Assembly: GCA_963576565.1 (NCBI GenBank)
Contig: OY755048.1
Location: 5,480,220-5,544,219, forward strand
Direction: 5' to 3'
DNA: 64,000 nucleotides
Origin: Aspidapion aeneum
Taxonomy: Eukaryota; Arthropoda; Insecta; Coleoptera; Brentidae
Positions within the stretch are counted from its first letter, which is position 1; each line of letters starts with the position of its first letter. The position numbers and the translations under genes were made by a program. The notes beneath the pieces are model-generated. The model was not told the DNA's origin. It made no database searches and worked only from the letters and a program-made list of their open reading frames with translations. Of the stretch, positions 23,549 through 33,200 are shown in pieces.

Positions 23549-23908
23549 AAATGTTAAAGAAAATTATATTGTAACTAATTAGATACGTAGTTTTTTATTA
23601 CTTGCAATATAATTTTAAAAAAACTAATGAGGACCATTCTTAAATTATATACTGGGTGTTCCAAGTTAAATGTCCACCAGTGCTAACTTTCTTATTATTA
23701 AAAATAAAACGCTATTTATAGAGTAAATTCGTCTTTTGCCAGGAAATGTTGTACATTTTGGGTCTTGTCGTTTTGTAAGTAGTGTTTATACCTGTTCCGT
23801 GCTTGCTATAAATGTATTAAAGATTAACCAAAAGAAATTTCAGACTAACTAAAAGAAATTTAGTGATAGTTTATCTACTGCATCTTCTGTATTAACACCT
23901 AAAAAAAT

Positions 23909-24345
23909 ATGTGTGAAAAAGATGGTTTAGTTTATATTGCAGGATTTTTAGCACGAAAGCATCACAATGGGTTCCCTGAACGTGGTTGCTATACATATGA
24001 AAATGAACCAACCAACATGCATTCATATGCCATGCTATCTTAGGTGAAAGCCTTTCTTTTGGAGGCTTAACTGAGCCTTCACCATTATGGAAAGAAAATG
24101 TTAACAAAATGGACAAATGGTTCATAAAATTGCATGGTAGCAATTTTAAATTTAAAACAAATATTGTGAAGCGATCCACTAAATTAATATTTAAAAAAGT
24201 TTCTATTCCATATAAATTGGTAAATTTATTTCTAAAACAAAGAGTGATGGTAAAAATCAAATTTATAAATACCAAAAAGCAAAATAAATCCACAATGAAA
24301 CGAAAGCTTGATGATACAAGGACTGATGAGAGTCGAAAACAGTAA
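23909..24345 (+). pseudogene. Transposase relic, unit 10
   Basis: AAGGACTG state; matches unit 5. Confidence 0.75.
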
Positions 24346-24705
24346 AAATGTTAAAGAAAATTATATTGTAACTAATTAGATACGTAGTTTTTTATTACTT
24401 GCAATATAATTTTAAAAAAACTAATGAGGACCATTCTTAAATTATATACTGGGTGTTCCAAGTTAAATGTCCACCAGTGCTAACTTTCTTATTATTAAAA
24501 ATAAAACGCTATTTATAGAGTAAATTCGTCTTTTGCCAGGAAATGTTGTACATTTTGGGTCTTGTCGTTTTGTAAGTAGTGTTTATACCTGTTCCGTGCT
24601 TGCTATAAATGTATTAAAGATTAACCAAAAGAAATTTCAGACTAACTAAAAGAAATTTAGTGATAGTTTATCTACTGCATCTTCTGTATTAACACCTAAA
24701 AAAAT

Positions 24706-25142
24706 ATGTGTGAAAAAGATGGTTTAGTTTATATTGCAGGATTTTTAGCACGAAAGCATCACAATGGGTTCCCTGAACGTGGTTGCTATACATATGAAAA
24801 TGAACCAACCAACATGCATTCATATGCCATGCTATCTTAGGTGAAAGCCTTTCTTTTGGAGGCTTAACTGAGCCTTCACCATTATGGAAAGAAAATGTTA
24901 ACAAAATGGACAAATGGTTCATAAAATTGCATGGTAGCAATTTTAAATTTAAAACAAATATTGTGAAGCGATCCACTAAATTAATATTTAAAAAAGTTTC
25001 TATTCCATATAAATTGGTAAATTTATTTCTAAAACAAAGAGTGATGGTAAAAATCAAATTTATAAATACCAAAAAGCAAAATAAATCCACAATGAAACGA
25101 AAGCTTGATGATACAAAGACTGATGAGAGTCGAAAACAGTAA
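24706..25142 (+). pseudogene. Transposase relic, unit 11
   Basis: AAAGACTG state; matches unit 6. Confidence 0.75.
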
Positions 25143-25502
25143 AAATGTTAAAGAAAATTATATTGTAACTAATTAGATACGTAGTTTTTTATTACTTGCA
25201 ATATAATTTTAAAAAAACTAATGAGGACCATTCTTAAATTATATACTGGGTGTTCCAAGTTAAATGTCCACCAGTGCTAACTTTCTTATTATTAAAAATA
25301 AAACGCTATTTATAGAGTAAATTCGTCTTTTGCCAGGAAATGTTGTACATTTTGGGTCTTGTCGTTTTGTAAGTAGTGTTTATACCTGTTCCGTGCTTGC
25401 TATAAATGTATTAAAGATTAACCAAAAGAAATTTCAGACTAACTAAAAGAAATTTAGTGATAGTTTATCTACTGCATCTTCTGTATTAACACCTAAAAAA
25501 AT

Positions 25503-25939
25503 ATGTGTGAAAAAGATGGTTTAGTTTATATTGCAGGATTTTTAGCACGAAAGCATCACAATGGGTTCCCTGAACGTGGTTGCTATACATATGAAAATGA
25601 ACCAACCAACATGCATTCATATGCCATGCTATCTTAGGTGAAAGCCTTTCTTTTGGAGGCTTAACTGAGCCTTCACCATTATGGAAAGAAAATGTTAACA
25701 AAATGGACAAATGGTTCATAAAATTGCATGGTAGCAATTTTAAATTTAAAACAAATATTGTGAAGCGATCCACTAAATTAATATTTAAAAAAGTTTCTAT
25801 TCCATATAAATTGGTAAATTTATTTCTAAAACAAAGAGTGATGGTAAGAATCAAATTTATAAATACCAAAAAGCAAAATAAATCCACAATGAAACGAAAG
25901 CTTGATGATACAAGGACTGATGAGAGTCGAAAACAGTAA
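25503..25939 (+). pseudogene. Transposase relic, unit 12
   Basis: AAGGACTG with GTAAGAATC; matches unit 7. It is followed by the only complete copy of the MITE in which every unit ends. Confidence 0.75.
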
Positions 25940-26042
25940 AAATGTTAAAGAAAATTATATTGTAACTAATTAGATACGTAGTTTTTTATTACTTGCAATA
26001 TAATTTTAAAAAAACTAATGAGGACCATTCTTAAATTATATA

Positions 26043-26275
26043 CTGGGTGTTCCAGTTAAATGTCCACCAGTGCTAACTTTCTTATTATTAAAAATAAAAA
26101 AAAGTTTAAATTGGCAAACTAGTAGGATGTTTAAATTAAAATTTGTTTTATGTTTTTCAAAAAAACTCAAAAACTCGATGTTCGATTTTTTTTACTAGTT
26201 TGCCAATTTAAACTTTTTTCTATCTTTAATAATCAAAAAATTAGCAATGGTGGACACTTAACTTGGAACACCCTC
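26043..26275. mobile_element. Mariner-like MITE, 233 bp, complete
   Basis: The ends are CTGGGTGTTCC and GGAACACCCTC, flanked by TA (26,041-26,042 and 26,276-26,277). The arms continue inward (AAGTTAARTGTCCACCA...; GTTTAAATTGGCAAACTAGT), making it almost wholly palindromic. TA duplications and GGGTGTTCC-type ends are typical of Tc1/mariner-related MITEs. Only its first 55-60 bp lie in unit 12; in every other unit the MITE is cut at TAAAAATAAAA by the next unit. Confidence 0.85.
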
Positions 26276-26277
26276 TA

Positions 26278-26812
26278 TAATGCTCAAGCAGGAGGGAAGG
26301 AATATTAGCGTTACAATCTATGTATTTTTATTATAATTTTTCTCGAAGATGCGTTAAGAAGGGGGGATAAAAAATCCTGAATCTTTGCGTTATGTAATTT
26401 ATGAATGTTGTCTTACTGCCATTGACTTTTAGTCATTTCAATATCCTTTCCTTTAATTTTTTTGATAAAATATCTCAAAAAAAATCTTATTTTAATTACC
26501 TCCTATCCACCCAAAAAATCAATAAGGTAGCTAGCTTGCTTTAGTGGCAAAAAATGTTAAATTAATATTAACAACAGAGTCGAATTAACATAGGAAAAGT
26601 ATTTATAATCGTGTCCTGAATCTGATATTTATAAAACTGTTGGAATTTTTAACATAAATTTTTTTATCATATAATTTTTTAATAAATTTTGGTATTTTTA
26701 CGGCTCCTATCTTTATTTCTCTCATAATATAACGTATAAGTCTCTCTTTATTGATCGTGGAGCAGGCAAATTGCCGCGTCATAGGCTGCCGAGTTCTTAT
26801 TGGCTGGGAGTT
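26278..26812 (+). other. Unique 3' interior of the P-type element
   Basis: AT-rich, single-copy sequence between the MITE and the right TIR. No coding motif seen. It presumably represents the original subterminal 3' region. Confidence 0.5.
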
Positions 26813-26842
26813 ACCAGACAACCGGTTTATTTACAGACCGTG
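26813..26842 (-). repeat. Right TIR of the P-type element
   Basis: Inverse of 16,471-16,500 with two mismatches; followed by the GTTAATTAC duplication at 26,843-26,851. Confidence 0.85.
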
Positions 26843-26851
26843 GTTAATTAC

Positions 26852-27333
26852 TACTACAAAATGACATTTTGCTGGTGCACAGACGCTGTTCTTACCATTA
26901 CCACAACGAAGTGTCAAAGAACGTTGCAAAAACTCCCTATTAATTTGATTTTGTTTATGTTAAATTTGACGGAAATACAAGCTTTCCAAAAGGAGTTCAA
27001 AAGCATGGAAAAGCTCAAGCTGCAGACAGTTAATTAAAGTTTAAGAGAGCCTTTTGGGAAATAGGTACCTATTGAGTTTTAGCATACACGTGTACTTGAA
27101 TTGATCTTTTCTGTTGCATTTTCTCAGCATTGCAATGGCTCTAAAAACGTAATGTTGATTTTTGTGGTTTTGGTCAGGATTTTTGCCAGTCTGTTACAGT
27201 TTGCAAATAGATAGCGAGGCGTTTTTTTTTAAAGCAATGGAGATTAAGGTCATTAAGTTTTTAGCGCCATCTATTTGTGAACAAATGAAATACAGAAATT
27301 TCCCTGATGGGATCTCACTTTAAGGAGACTGTA
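26852..27333. other. Unassigned flank with a solo MITE end
   Basis: TTTTGGTCAGGATTTTTGCC followed by AGTCTGTTACAG (about 27,171-27,203) matches the TIR of the MITE at 29,036-29,359. No second end is nearby. Nothing else recognised. Confidence 0.5.
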
Positions 27334-28851
27334 CAGCGTGTCCCATTTTCGATAGGATTAAATGGGAAACTCGGTTATTATTAAATATATCGATTTTCTG
27401 ATTGCACCTTACCGTGCTCTTTTTTTGAGCCCTTAAAAATGGTGTAATCAGATTTTTGCTATACCCCGTGGTTTCGCTAATACAGGGAGTTTTTGAAAAA
27501 ATTGTATTTTAATTAATTCCTTGTATCTCGCTTATTTTGCAAGATATTTTTATTCTGTAAAAACCTTTCTATGGCAACTTTTTTAGAGCAAAATAATGAC
27601 GTTGTCAATTTTTTAAAATATTGTTTAGTTTTTGAGATATGGGGTTTATAATAAAAAAATTAAATACGGACCTGGATTTTTTTATTACTGTTTTGATTGG
27701 TTCTATGCTATTATTACCTTAAAATGATAAAACTTTAATATTTTTTTGATTTAAGGTTAAAAAAAACTATTTAATATTTGAAAAAAAAATTATAGTCCGA
27801 ACCTGGAAATTTCCAACGTAATTATAAATTAAAAATTGCAAGACACACTAGTTGAACGATTTTTAGTATATCTGTTTTGAAATGATAATTAAAAGATTTA
27901 TAAATAAAGTAAAAAACGTTAAAAAGTTACAAAAATAATATCATACTAATTATTTGATAACCGAACAGCAGGTCGTGAAATTTACAAAACAAAAGCGTGG
28001 AATTGACATTGTAATTTGACACTTGTCATTTTTGTGCATGGCTTACAATTATTTTAAACTGGCTAGAAATCGACCATATCCAGATTTTGAAAAATGTGAT
28101 ATGTTTGACTGCTTCATTCAAGCAACAAAATCCCAATATTTAAATGGCAGAAATATTTTTATGGAAAATGCGTTAAGAAAAATTACTCAAAAATGCCAAC
28201 AATGTCTTAAACATAATGGCAATCAGAAAAATTAGTTATTTTTTGTAATTTGTTTTTTTTTGTATTTTTCGTAGACTTTGTTTCAAATAAATCTGTAAAT
28301 TAACGTAAAACCATTTTAATATGCTAAGTATCAAAACAGTTAAACTAAAAATTGTTTAACTAGCAATTTTTAATTTATATTTATGTTAAAAATATCCAGG
28401 TTCGGACTAATTTTTTTTTTAAATATTAAATATTTTTTTTACCGTAAAACAAAAATTTTTAAAATTTTTATTGTTTTATGATAATACTAGCATGAAACCA
28501 ATCAAAATTGTAATAAAAAAAATCCAGGTCCGTATTTAATTTTTTTATGATAAATACCATATCTCAAAAACTAAACAATATTTCAAAAAGTTGACAACGT
28601 CATTATTTTCTTCTAAAAAAGTTTTTACAGAATAAAAATATCTCGCAAAATAAGCGAGATAGAAGGGATTATTAAATATACAATTTTTTCAAAAACTCCC
28701 TGTATTAGCGAAACTACGGGGTATAGCAAAAATCTGATTACGCCATTTTTAAGGGCTCAAAAAAAGAGCACGGTAAGGTGCAATCAGAAAATCAATATCT
28801 TTAATAATAACCGAGTTTCCCATTTAATCCCATCGAAAATGGGACACGCTG
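27334..28851. mobile_element. TA-flanked fold-back element with arms of about 550 bp
   Basis: Ends CAGCGTGTCCCATTTTCGAT and its inverse are flanked by TA (27,332-27,333; 28,852-28,853). The inverted arms run to about 27,890 and from about 28,320. They share ATACGGACCTGGATTTTTTT, AGTCCGAACCTGG and TGCTATACCCCG-type blocks with modest divergence. A TA duplication with a CAGxGTGTCCC end suggests mariner-related ancestry. The single-copy centre of about 430 bp carries a small ORF (28,038-28,235) instead of a transposase. Confidence 0.85.
28038..28235 (+). CDS. Small ORF in the core of the fold-back element, unknown product
   Basis: This is 65 codons from the first ATG. The predicted protein is hydrophilic and Cys/Lys/Asn-rich (RNRPYPDFEKCDMFDCF, then ALRKITQKCQQCLKHNG), with a CxxC near the C-terminus and no signal peptide or membrane span. 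An AATAAA lies about 55 bp downstream. It is too short for a transposase. It might be a captured host exon, part of a spliced gene, or chance. I do not recognise it. Confidence 0.3.
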   Translation: MAYNYFKLARNRPYPDFEKCDMFDCFIQATKSQYLNGRNIFMENALRKITQKCQQCLKHNGNQKN

Positions 28852-28883
28852 TACATTTCTTTTATGCTTTTGGCAATGATTAC

Positions 28884-29025
28884 ACAACTTGTACACAGAT
28901 AGGCAACCCAAAAATCAGAAGCGGACAGATGGCTCTCTTCATGTAGTTCCAATGATGACACGGCAGAGCCATCTGTCCGCTGCTGTTATGAAGTTTGCTG
29001 AGTTGTCTAGCTGTGTAGAAGTTAT
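28884..29025. mobile_element. Small palindromic MITE, copy 2 (more complete)
   Basis: The left arm (AACTTGTACACAGATAGGCA...) mirrors the right arm (...CTAGCTGTGTAGAAGTT). The centre, with GACAGATGG and ATGTAGTTCCAATGATGACA, matches copy 1 at 15,732-15,880. Part of the left arm is deleted (CCCAAAAATCAGAAGCGG). Confidence 0.75.
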
Positions 29026-29035
29026 TTAATCATTG

Positions 29036-29359
29036 TTTTAGGTCAAGTTTTTTAGCAGTCTGTCACCTTTACCATTATTGTGCGCGGGCGCAGCAGCGCT
29101 CTGCCATGCTGGTATCTAAAGATTAAAAAACAATCAAAGGAAAACAAACATTCTAACCTATACATCTTCAATCACAGAATCATACATCAACATAATTTGG
29201 TGGGTTTGATACGCAATACAGTTGGTTTTGGGTGGATGGCTCTCTAACGATAAAGGTAGCGCCGTTACCTTCGATAAAGATAACAGCATGACAAAGCGCT
29301 GCTGAGCCCGCGCAGAATAAAGGTAAGGGTAACAGACTGGTAGGAAGCCTGACCAAAAG
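29036..29359. mobile_element. TIR MITE of about 324 bp (GGTCA...CAGTCTGT ends)
   Basis: TTTTAGGTCAAGTTTTTTAG then CAGTCTGTCACC at the left, and GGTAACAGACTGG...CCTGACCAAAA at the right, are inverted copies. Pairing continues inward through GCGCGGGC-CAGCAGCGCT for about 70 bp per arm. A solo end lies at 27,171-27,203. No ORF belongs to it. Confidence 0.75.
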
Positions 29360-30359
29360 CACCCTATATACTTGAGCCTTATAAGACTTTTTTAAATTAA
29401 CAGTTTCTAGTATTCTTGTCTTATTTTTATTTGTGTTTGACTAAGATAAAAAAAAATAACATTTTCATGTTTATATAAAACATGTGTTACTACAACCAGC
29501 TATTTTATTAAATTACTTTTATCAACAATTATAACTCTAATATTTTGATAGAAGTCGAAATACTTTGAGCAACTTTTATTTCAAAGCCAAATACGAGCTT
29601 GGATGAAATACGATATTAAATTCGTCAAGAACTTGGAAAACATTATAACCCTCAAGTTTTCCAAACTTTGGATTCTGCGTATGCATTTGGAACAACGTCT
29701 GCCATAAGACATGCAATAAACAGGGTGTAAGTAGAAAACGTTTTACAAAAAAAAAAAAAGAACATTTGCCACTGCCAAATAATAATTTGGTTATATAATA
29801 CAAAAATGTATTCCTTTTTTTAATAAAATAAAGATCTACAAGACAGTTCTTAAAATACCTTCCAAAATTGGTAAGAAACAAGAGACTTTTTTAATAACAG
29901 AAAACATCATCAAAAACATTATGTTCAATATGACATTTATTAAATTTTATAAAAATAAAAACGGATTTTCCTGAAAAAATTTTACCGCATTTTTTTGATC
30001 ACATTTATCTTCTTCCTCTCGTCTTTATTGTCTAATACATGACTTTACCATATTCATATTTTTACTGCGTTTTGTAAAGAACTTATTACTAAAAGGGATT
30101 AAAAAGCATATACGTAATATCGTATATGTATACGTAATATCGTATATGTTAAAAAGTCGTCAAGTTTGATGCTCTGTGTCTCAAGAATAAAACCGGCTTG
30201 ACCCGTATGTTATATCACTGTCTTTAAACAATGATTATATAAACTTTTTAAAGTCTACATTGGGGTTGTTCTATATTTCACCGATTATAGATATACCAAG
30301 ACCACGTGCTTATGGCTACAATGTTGGATTTCAAATGAATACTACTTAATATGCAGCTA
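29360..30359. other. Unassigned AT-rich stretch with a 20-bp duplication
   Basis: A 20-bp unit (TACGTAATATCGTATATGTA) is duplicated in tandem at 30,111-30,149. The rest shows no recognised element; ORFs here are short and AT-driven. Confidence 0.35.
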
Positions 30360-30720
30360 TGGGTAACTATAAATACAAAAGAATTAAGTTTACCTTTAAG
30401 CCTTCGTATAAAACCTTTTTAAAATGCCTAAAAGTAATGGCAAAAACCAAAAGTCTAAAGGTTATATTTACCACTCTTAAAAACCTTAAGGAAACTAGGT
30501 TCTATATGGCCGCCTATATAATCATATTTACTCTTAAACTACTGATAACTACAAAAACAAAAGGATATAAGGTATATGAACCTTTTAGCCCTATTATAAA
30601 ACACTTTTGTTATGATCTAAAGTAATGAAAAAAACTTAATGACCAAAGTTTATATTTATTTCTTTTTAAAAACTTTAGGTAAAAGGATTTTATAAGACCA
30701 TCTTTATAAATCAGAAATCA
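30360..30720. repeat. Two diverged direct repeats of about 180 bp
   Basis: ACTATAAATACAAAAGAATT... and ACTACAAAAACAAAAGGATA... start segments of about 180 bp that share RTATAAAACMCTTTT and CTAAAAGTAATG-type text. The 88-codon frame across them is Lys/Thr-rich low complexity and not a credible gene. Confidence 0.45.
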
Positions 30721-30813
30721 ATAAAACCAAAAGTATCTAAGGGCCCATCGCACCGACTTTTAAAATTCCCTTTCTTAACTATGGATTGCTTTAATTTTAA
30801 GCATGCCTTATTT

Positions 30814-32739
30814 CGAAGCTGTTGGATACCAAGATAATAGAAATAGCAGGAAGATGTGGTGGACGGAAAAAATACAGGAAATGGTCAAAGAGAAACACGC
30901 ACATACTTGAAATGGCTCAGTACTAAAGAACAAAGAGACCTAGAAATCTACAGGGAAACCAAAAGACAGCTGAGAAATTTGATACGCACAGAAAAAAATG
31001 AACTGTTCGAGCGCAAATGCCACGATATCAACACACACGTAGGAGGTAGGCAGAGTTCTGAAGTATGGAAATTAATTTCTACAGTAAAAACCCAACAAAA
31101 GAAAAAGTAAACATCCAGATCATCAAACCAGAACAATGGACAGAACATTACAAGGGACTGCTGCAGGAAACGAGACCCGAATATCTGGCAGCCTCTCCGA
31201 GGAGAGACATAGAAGTACACGGAGAGGAAGTTATCATCGAAAAAGAAATGATAAAAAATAGTATTAAAAAGCTTAAATCCGGAAAAGCTAGCAGACCTGG
31301 AGGAATATATGCTGAAATGCTCATATATGGATCAGAGAAACTAATCGAAAATCTCACATATATTATCAATCAATGCATAAACGGACATCCAGTACCTGAT
31401 GATTGGAAAATTGCATTCATATCCTCAATACATAAAAAAGGAAACAAGCTGGATTGCAACAATTACAGAGGAATTTCAGTAACTAGTACACTCAGTAGAT
31501 TGTACGGTAGGATTCTTAGAGATCTAATAGAGAAGGATTTTCATGAACAAAAGTGGGTTTCGTGCAGGCAGATCTTGTAGTGATAATGTTTTTTGTCTTA
31601 AACAAGTAATTGAGAAAAGGAGCGCCAGAAATATAGAGACTCATGTTACCTTTGTGGACCTACAAAAAGCATATGATACCGTTCCAGTAGAAAAACTATG
31701 GACAGTGCTAGAGCAGACTAATATCAATCATACATACATAAAAGCGATAAAAGAACTATACAAAGGGTCAAAATCTAAAATTGGAAATCGACTTTGAAAA
31801 GAATTCCTGGTAACAAAAGGCTTAAGACAGGGATGTTGTATTTCTCCAACTCTTTTTAAAATATATATCGCAGTAGCTCTAAAAAACTGGAAACGGAAAG
31901 TGCACGGCATGGGAATACAACTTAACGACCGATTTACCATATACACACTACAGTTTGCTGACGACCAAGTAATTGTAGCTAATGATAAAGAGGACATGGA
32001 GCATATGATGAGAAAGTTAATGGAAGAATACCAAAAGTGGGGATTAACAGTGAACGTGGACAAGACACAGTACTTATGTATTGGAAACGAATCCAGTGAG
32101 TTAGAACTAGACAATGGACAAGTAATATCTCCATGCAATGAGTATGTATACTTGGGTGTCACATTTGATAAGACACGAACAGACTGTAAAGAACTGGAAA
32201 AAAGAATAGTAAAAGCAAAAAAGGTTATTGGATGTCTTAACAGTATTTTATGGAGCAGATAGATAAAAAAGAATGTAAAATTTAACATATATGAAACATT
32301 GGTGAAAAGCACGCTGTTGTATGGAATAGAGACTTGTCGCGTAACAGAAAAATACAAAACAAAAATGGAAAGTGTCGAAATGGATGCAATAAGAAGATCA
32401 ATGAGAATATCTAGAACAGATCACATAAGAAATGAGATCATAAAAGAAAGAATGGGAATCGAAGGGAGCATAACGGATGACATCACTAAAAGACAATTGA
32501 TATGGTACGGCCATGTACAACGGTTAAACGACGAAAGATTACCAAAGCAGGTCCTAGAATGGCAACCAATAGGGCGCAGAAAAAGAGGGCGTCCTAAACT
32601 AGAATGGCAACAGTCAATCCAAAGATCAATGAGTCAAAAAAATCTGACAGAAGATGATTGTCAGGATCGAAGGAGGTGGAGAATAGGCGTCGGACAACGT
32701 AGAAAAACGTTCTAAACCGACTAAATAATAAATAATAAA
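30814..32739 (+). mobile_element. RTE-like LINE, 5'-truncated, 11-bp target duplication
   Basis: Flanked by ATGCCTTATTT at 30,803-30,813 and 32,740-32,750, as left by target-primed reverse transcription. The 3' end is a short ATAATAAATAATAAA-type tail rather than poly(A), as in RTE-clade elements. The 5' end starts inside the ORF, so the endonuclease is lost. It is inserted within the Harbinger-like element and is therefore younger. Confidence 0.9.
30856..32715 (+). pseudogene. RTE-like reverse transcriptase, multiply frameshifted
   Basis: Blocks in order: a linker before the RT (YLKWLSTKEQRDLEIYRETK); palm segments GGIYAEML and IAFISSIHKKGNKLDCNNYR with GISVTST; GFRAGRSCSDN (31,553 on); FVDLQKAYDTVPVEKLW; GLRQGC-ISPTLF; the catalytic FADD at about 31,954-31,965; and YLGVTFDK. 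After the RT comes the C-terminal QLIWYGHVQR...RKRGRPKLEW region usual in this group. The frame breaks near 31,065-31,110, near 31,545 (a deletion relative to the copy at 36,861-38,386), at a TGA near 31,797, and at a TAG near 32,262. No functional protein is possible from this copy. Confidence 0.88.
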
Positions 32740-33140
32740 ATGCCTTATTTTTAAATTTGTTGCACCGGGCAAAAATCTCCTCTTCTTTGTTAAGATGCGG
32801 CCACCTTGTGACCCAATCAATCAACGCCGCTGTTTCAACCAACATAATTTTTAAACTATGAAAAAACAACGACAGTGCGTCCCAAAATAGTTTTGTCAAA
32901 ACCCATCAATTTCCTGTGTCAAGTCGCCTTTAACAATTTATTTACAAAAATGAAAGTTCTTCAATTTTTGGGAGAATATTTGGAAGATGATGAAATCAAG
33001 ATGGTGCTACTCGATTTTTTGGAATTTGGGTGTCCTTGTCGCCTTGTTGGTACAGTCGCGTATCTTTTCCCGGGCTGGTTTACGGTTCCCCATCCAGCCC
33101 AGGACAAAATCCGCGCCCAGCCGAAAAATGTACTGCTCCT

Positions 33141-33200
33141 AAGGCACAGGCCAATAAGGCACCTGCCCATGAGGCTCCTGTCCACAAGGCAGGGGCCCAT
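33141..33200 (+). repeat. Four 15-bp units encoding a (K/E)A-x-(A/V)-H-like pentapeptide
   Basis: Sixty bases divide exactly into AAGGCACAGGCCAAT, AAGGCACCTGCCCAT, GAGGCTCCTGTCCAC and AAGGCAGGGGCCCAT. In the 33,030-33,251 frame they read KAQAN-KAPAH-EAPVH-KAGAH. Substitutions largely respect the protein pattern, which hints at past coding. The source protein is unknown. Confidence 0.6.

Larger units (their letters stand above)
16541..26097 (+). repeat. 797-bp tandem array, 12 units, near-identical
   Basis: Units begin (GCTATTTATAGAG) at 16541, 17335, 18132, 18929, 19726, 20523, 21320, 22117, 22914, 23711, 24508 and 25305. The first is 794 bp, lacking three bases in GGAAATGTTGTACA; the last has a one-base deletion near 26,055. 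Differences are very few. Two diagnostic changes, AAGGACTG/AAAGACTG and GGTAAGAATC/GGTAAAAATC, reveal a five-unit higher-order repeat: units 3-7 and 8-12 share the same pattern. Each unit is a 5' segment of about 200 bp, a transposase relic of about 440 bp, an AT-rich spacer, and the first 70 or so bp of a mariner-like MITE. Near-identity implies recent amplification or strong homogenisation, or an assembly effect. Confidence 0.95.
16471..26842 (+). mobile_element. P-type DNA transposon with internal 12-copy tandem array
   Basis: Two 30-bp TIRs (CACGGTCYGTAAATAWACCG..., 28 of 30 identical) and a 9-bp direct duplication define a 10,372-bp element. Only 40 bp separate the left TIR from the first repeat unit. 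The body is twelve 797-bp units, each containing a relic of a P-element/THAP9-type transposase C-terminus. After the array come a complete small MITE (26,043-26,275) and about 540 bp of unique 3' sequence. TIRs starting CA and an 8-9-bp duplication agree with the P superfamily, as does the protein relic. No N-terminal THAP or catalytic core remains, so it is an internally deleted derivative that then amplified a segment of itself. Confidence 0.8.

Noticed and set aside
16719..25887. Twelve identical minus-strand ORFs of 133 codons in the 797-bp units
   Set aside because: They lie opposite the transposase relic, have no motif, and their conservation simply reflects near-identical DNA repeats.
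16541..26097. Array considered as CRISPR or rDNA-like gene cluster
   Set aside because: Units are 797 bp with no variable spacers and no rRNA or tRNA features; content is transposon-derived.
31728..32357. 209-codon minus-strand ORF and the similar 174-codon plus-strand ORF at 37,276-37,800
   Set aside because: Both are antisense shadows of the RTE-like reverse transcriptase; the sense strand carries the known motifs.
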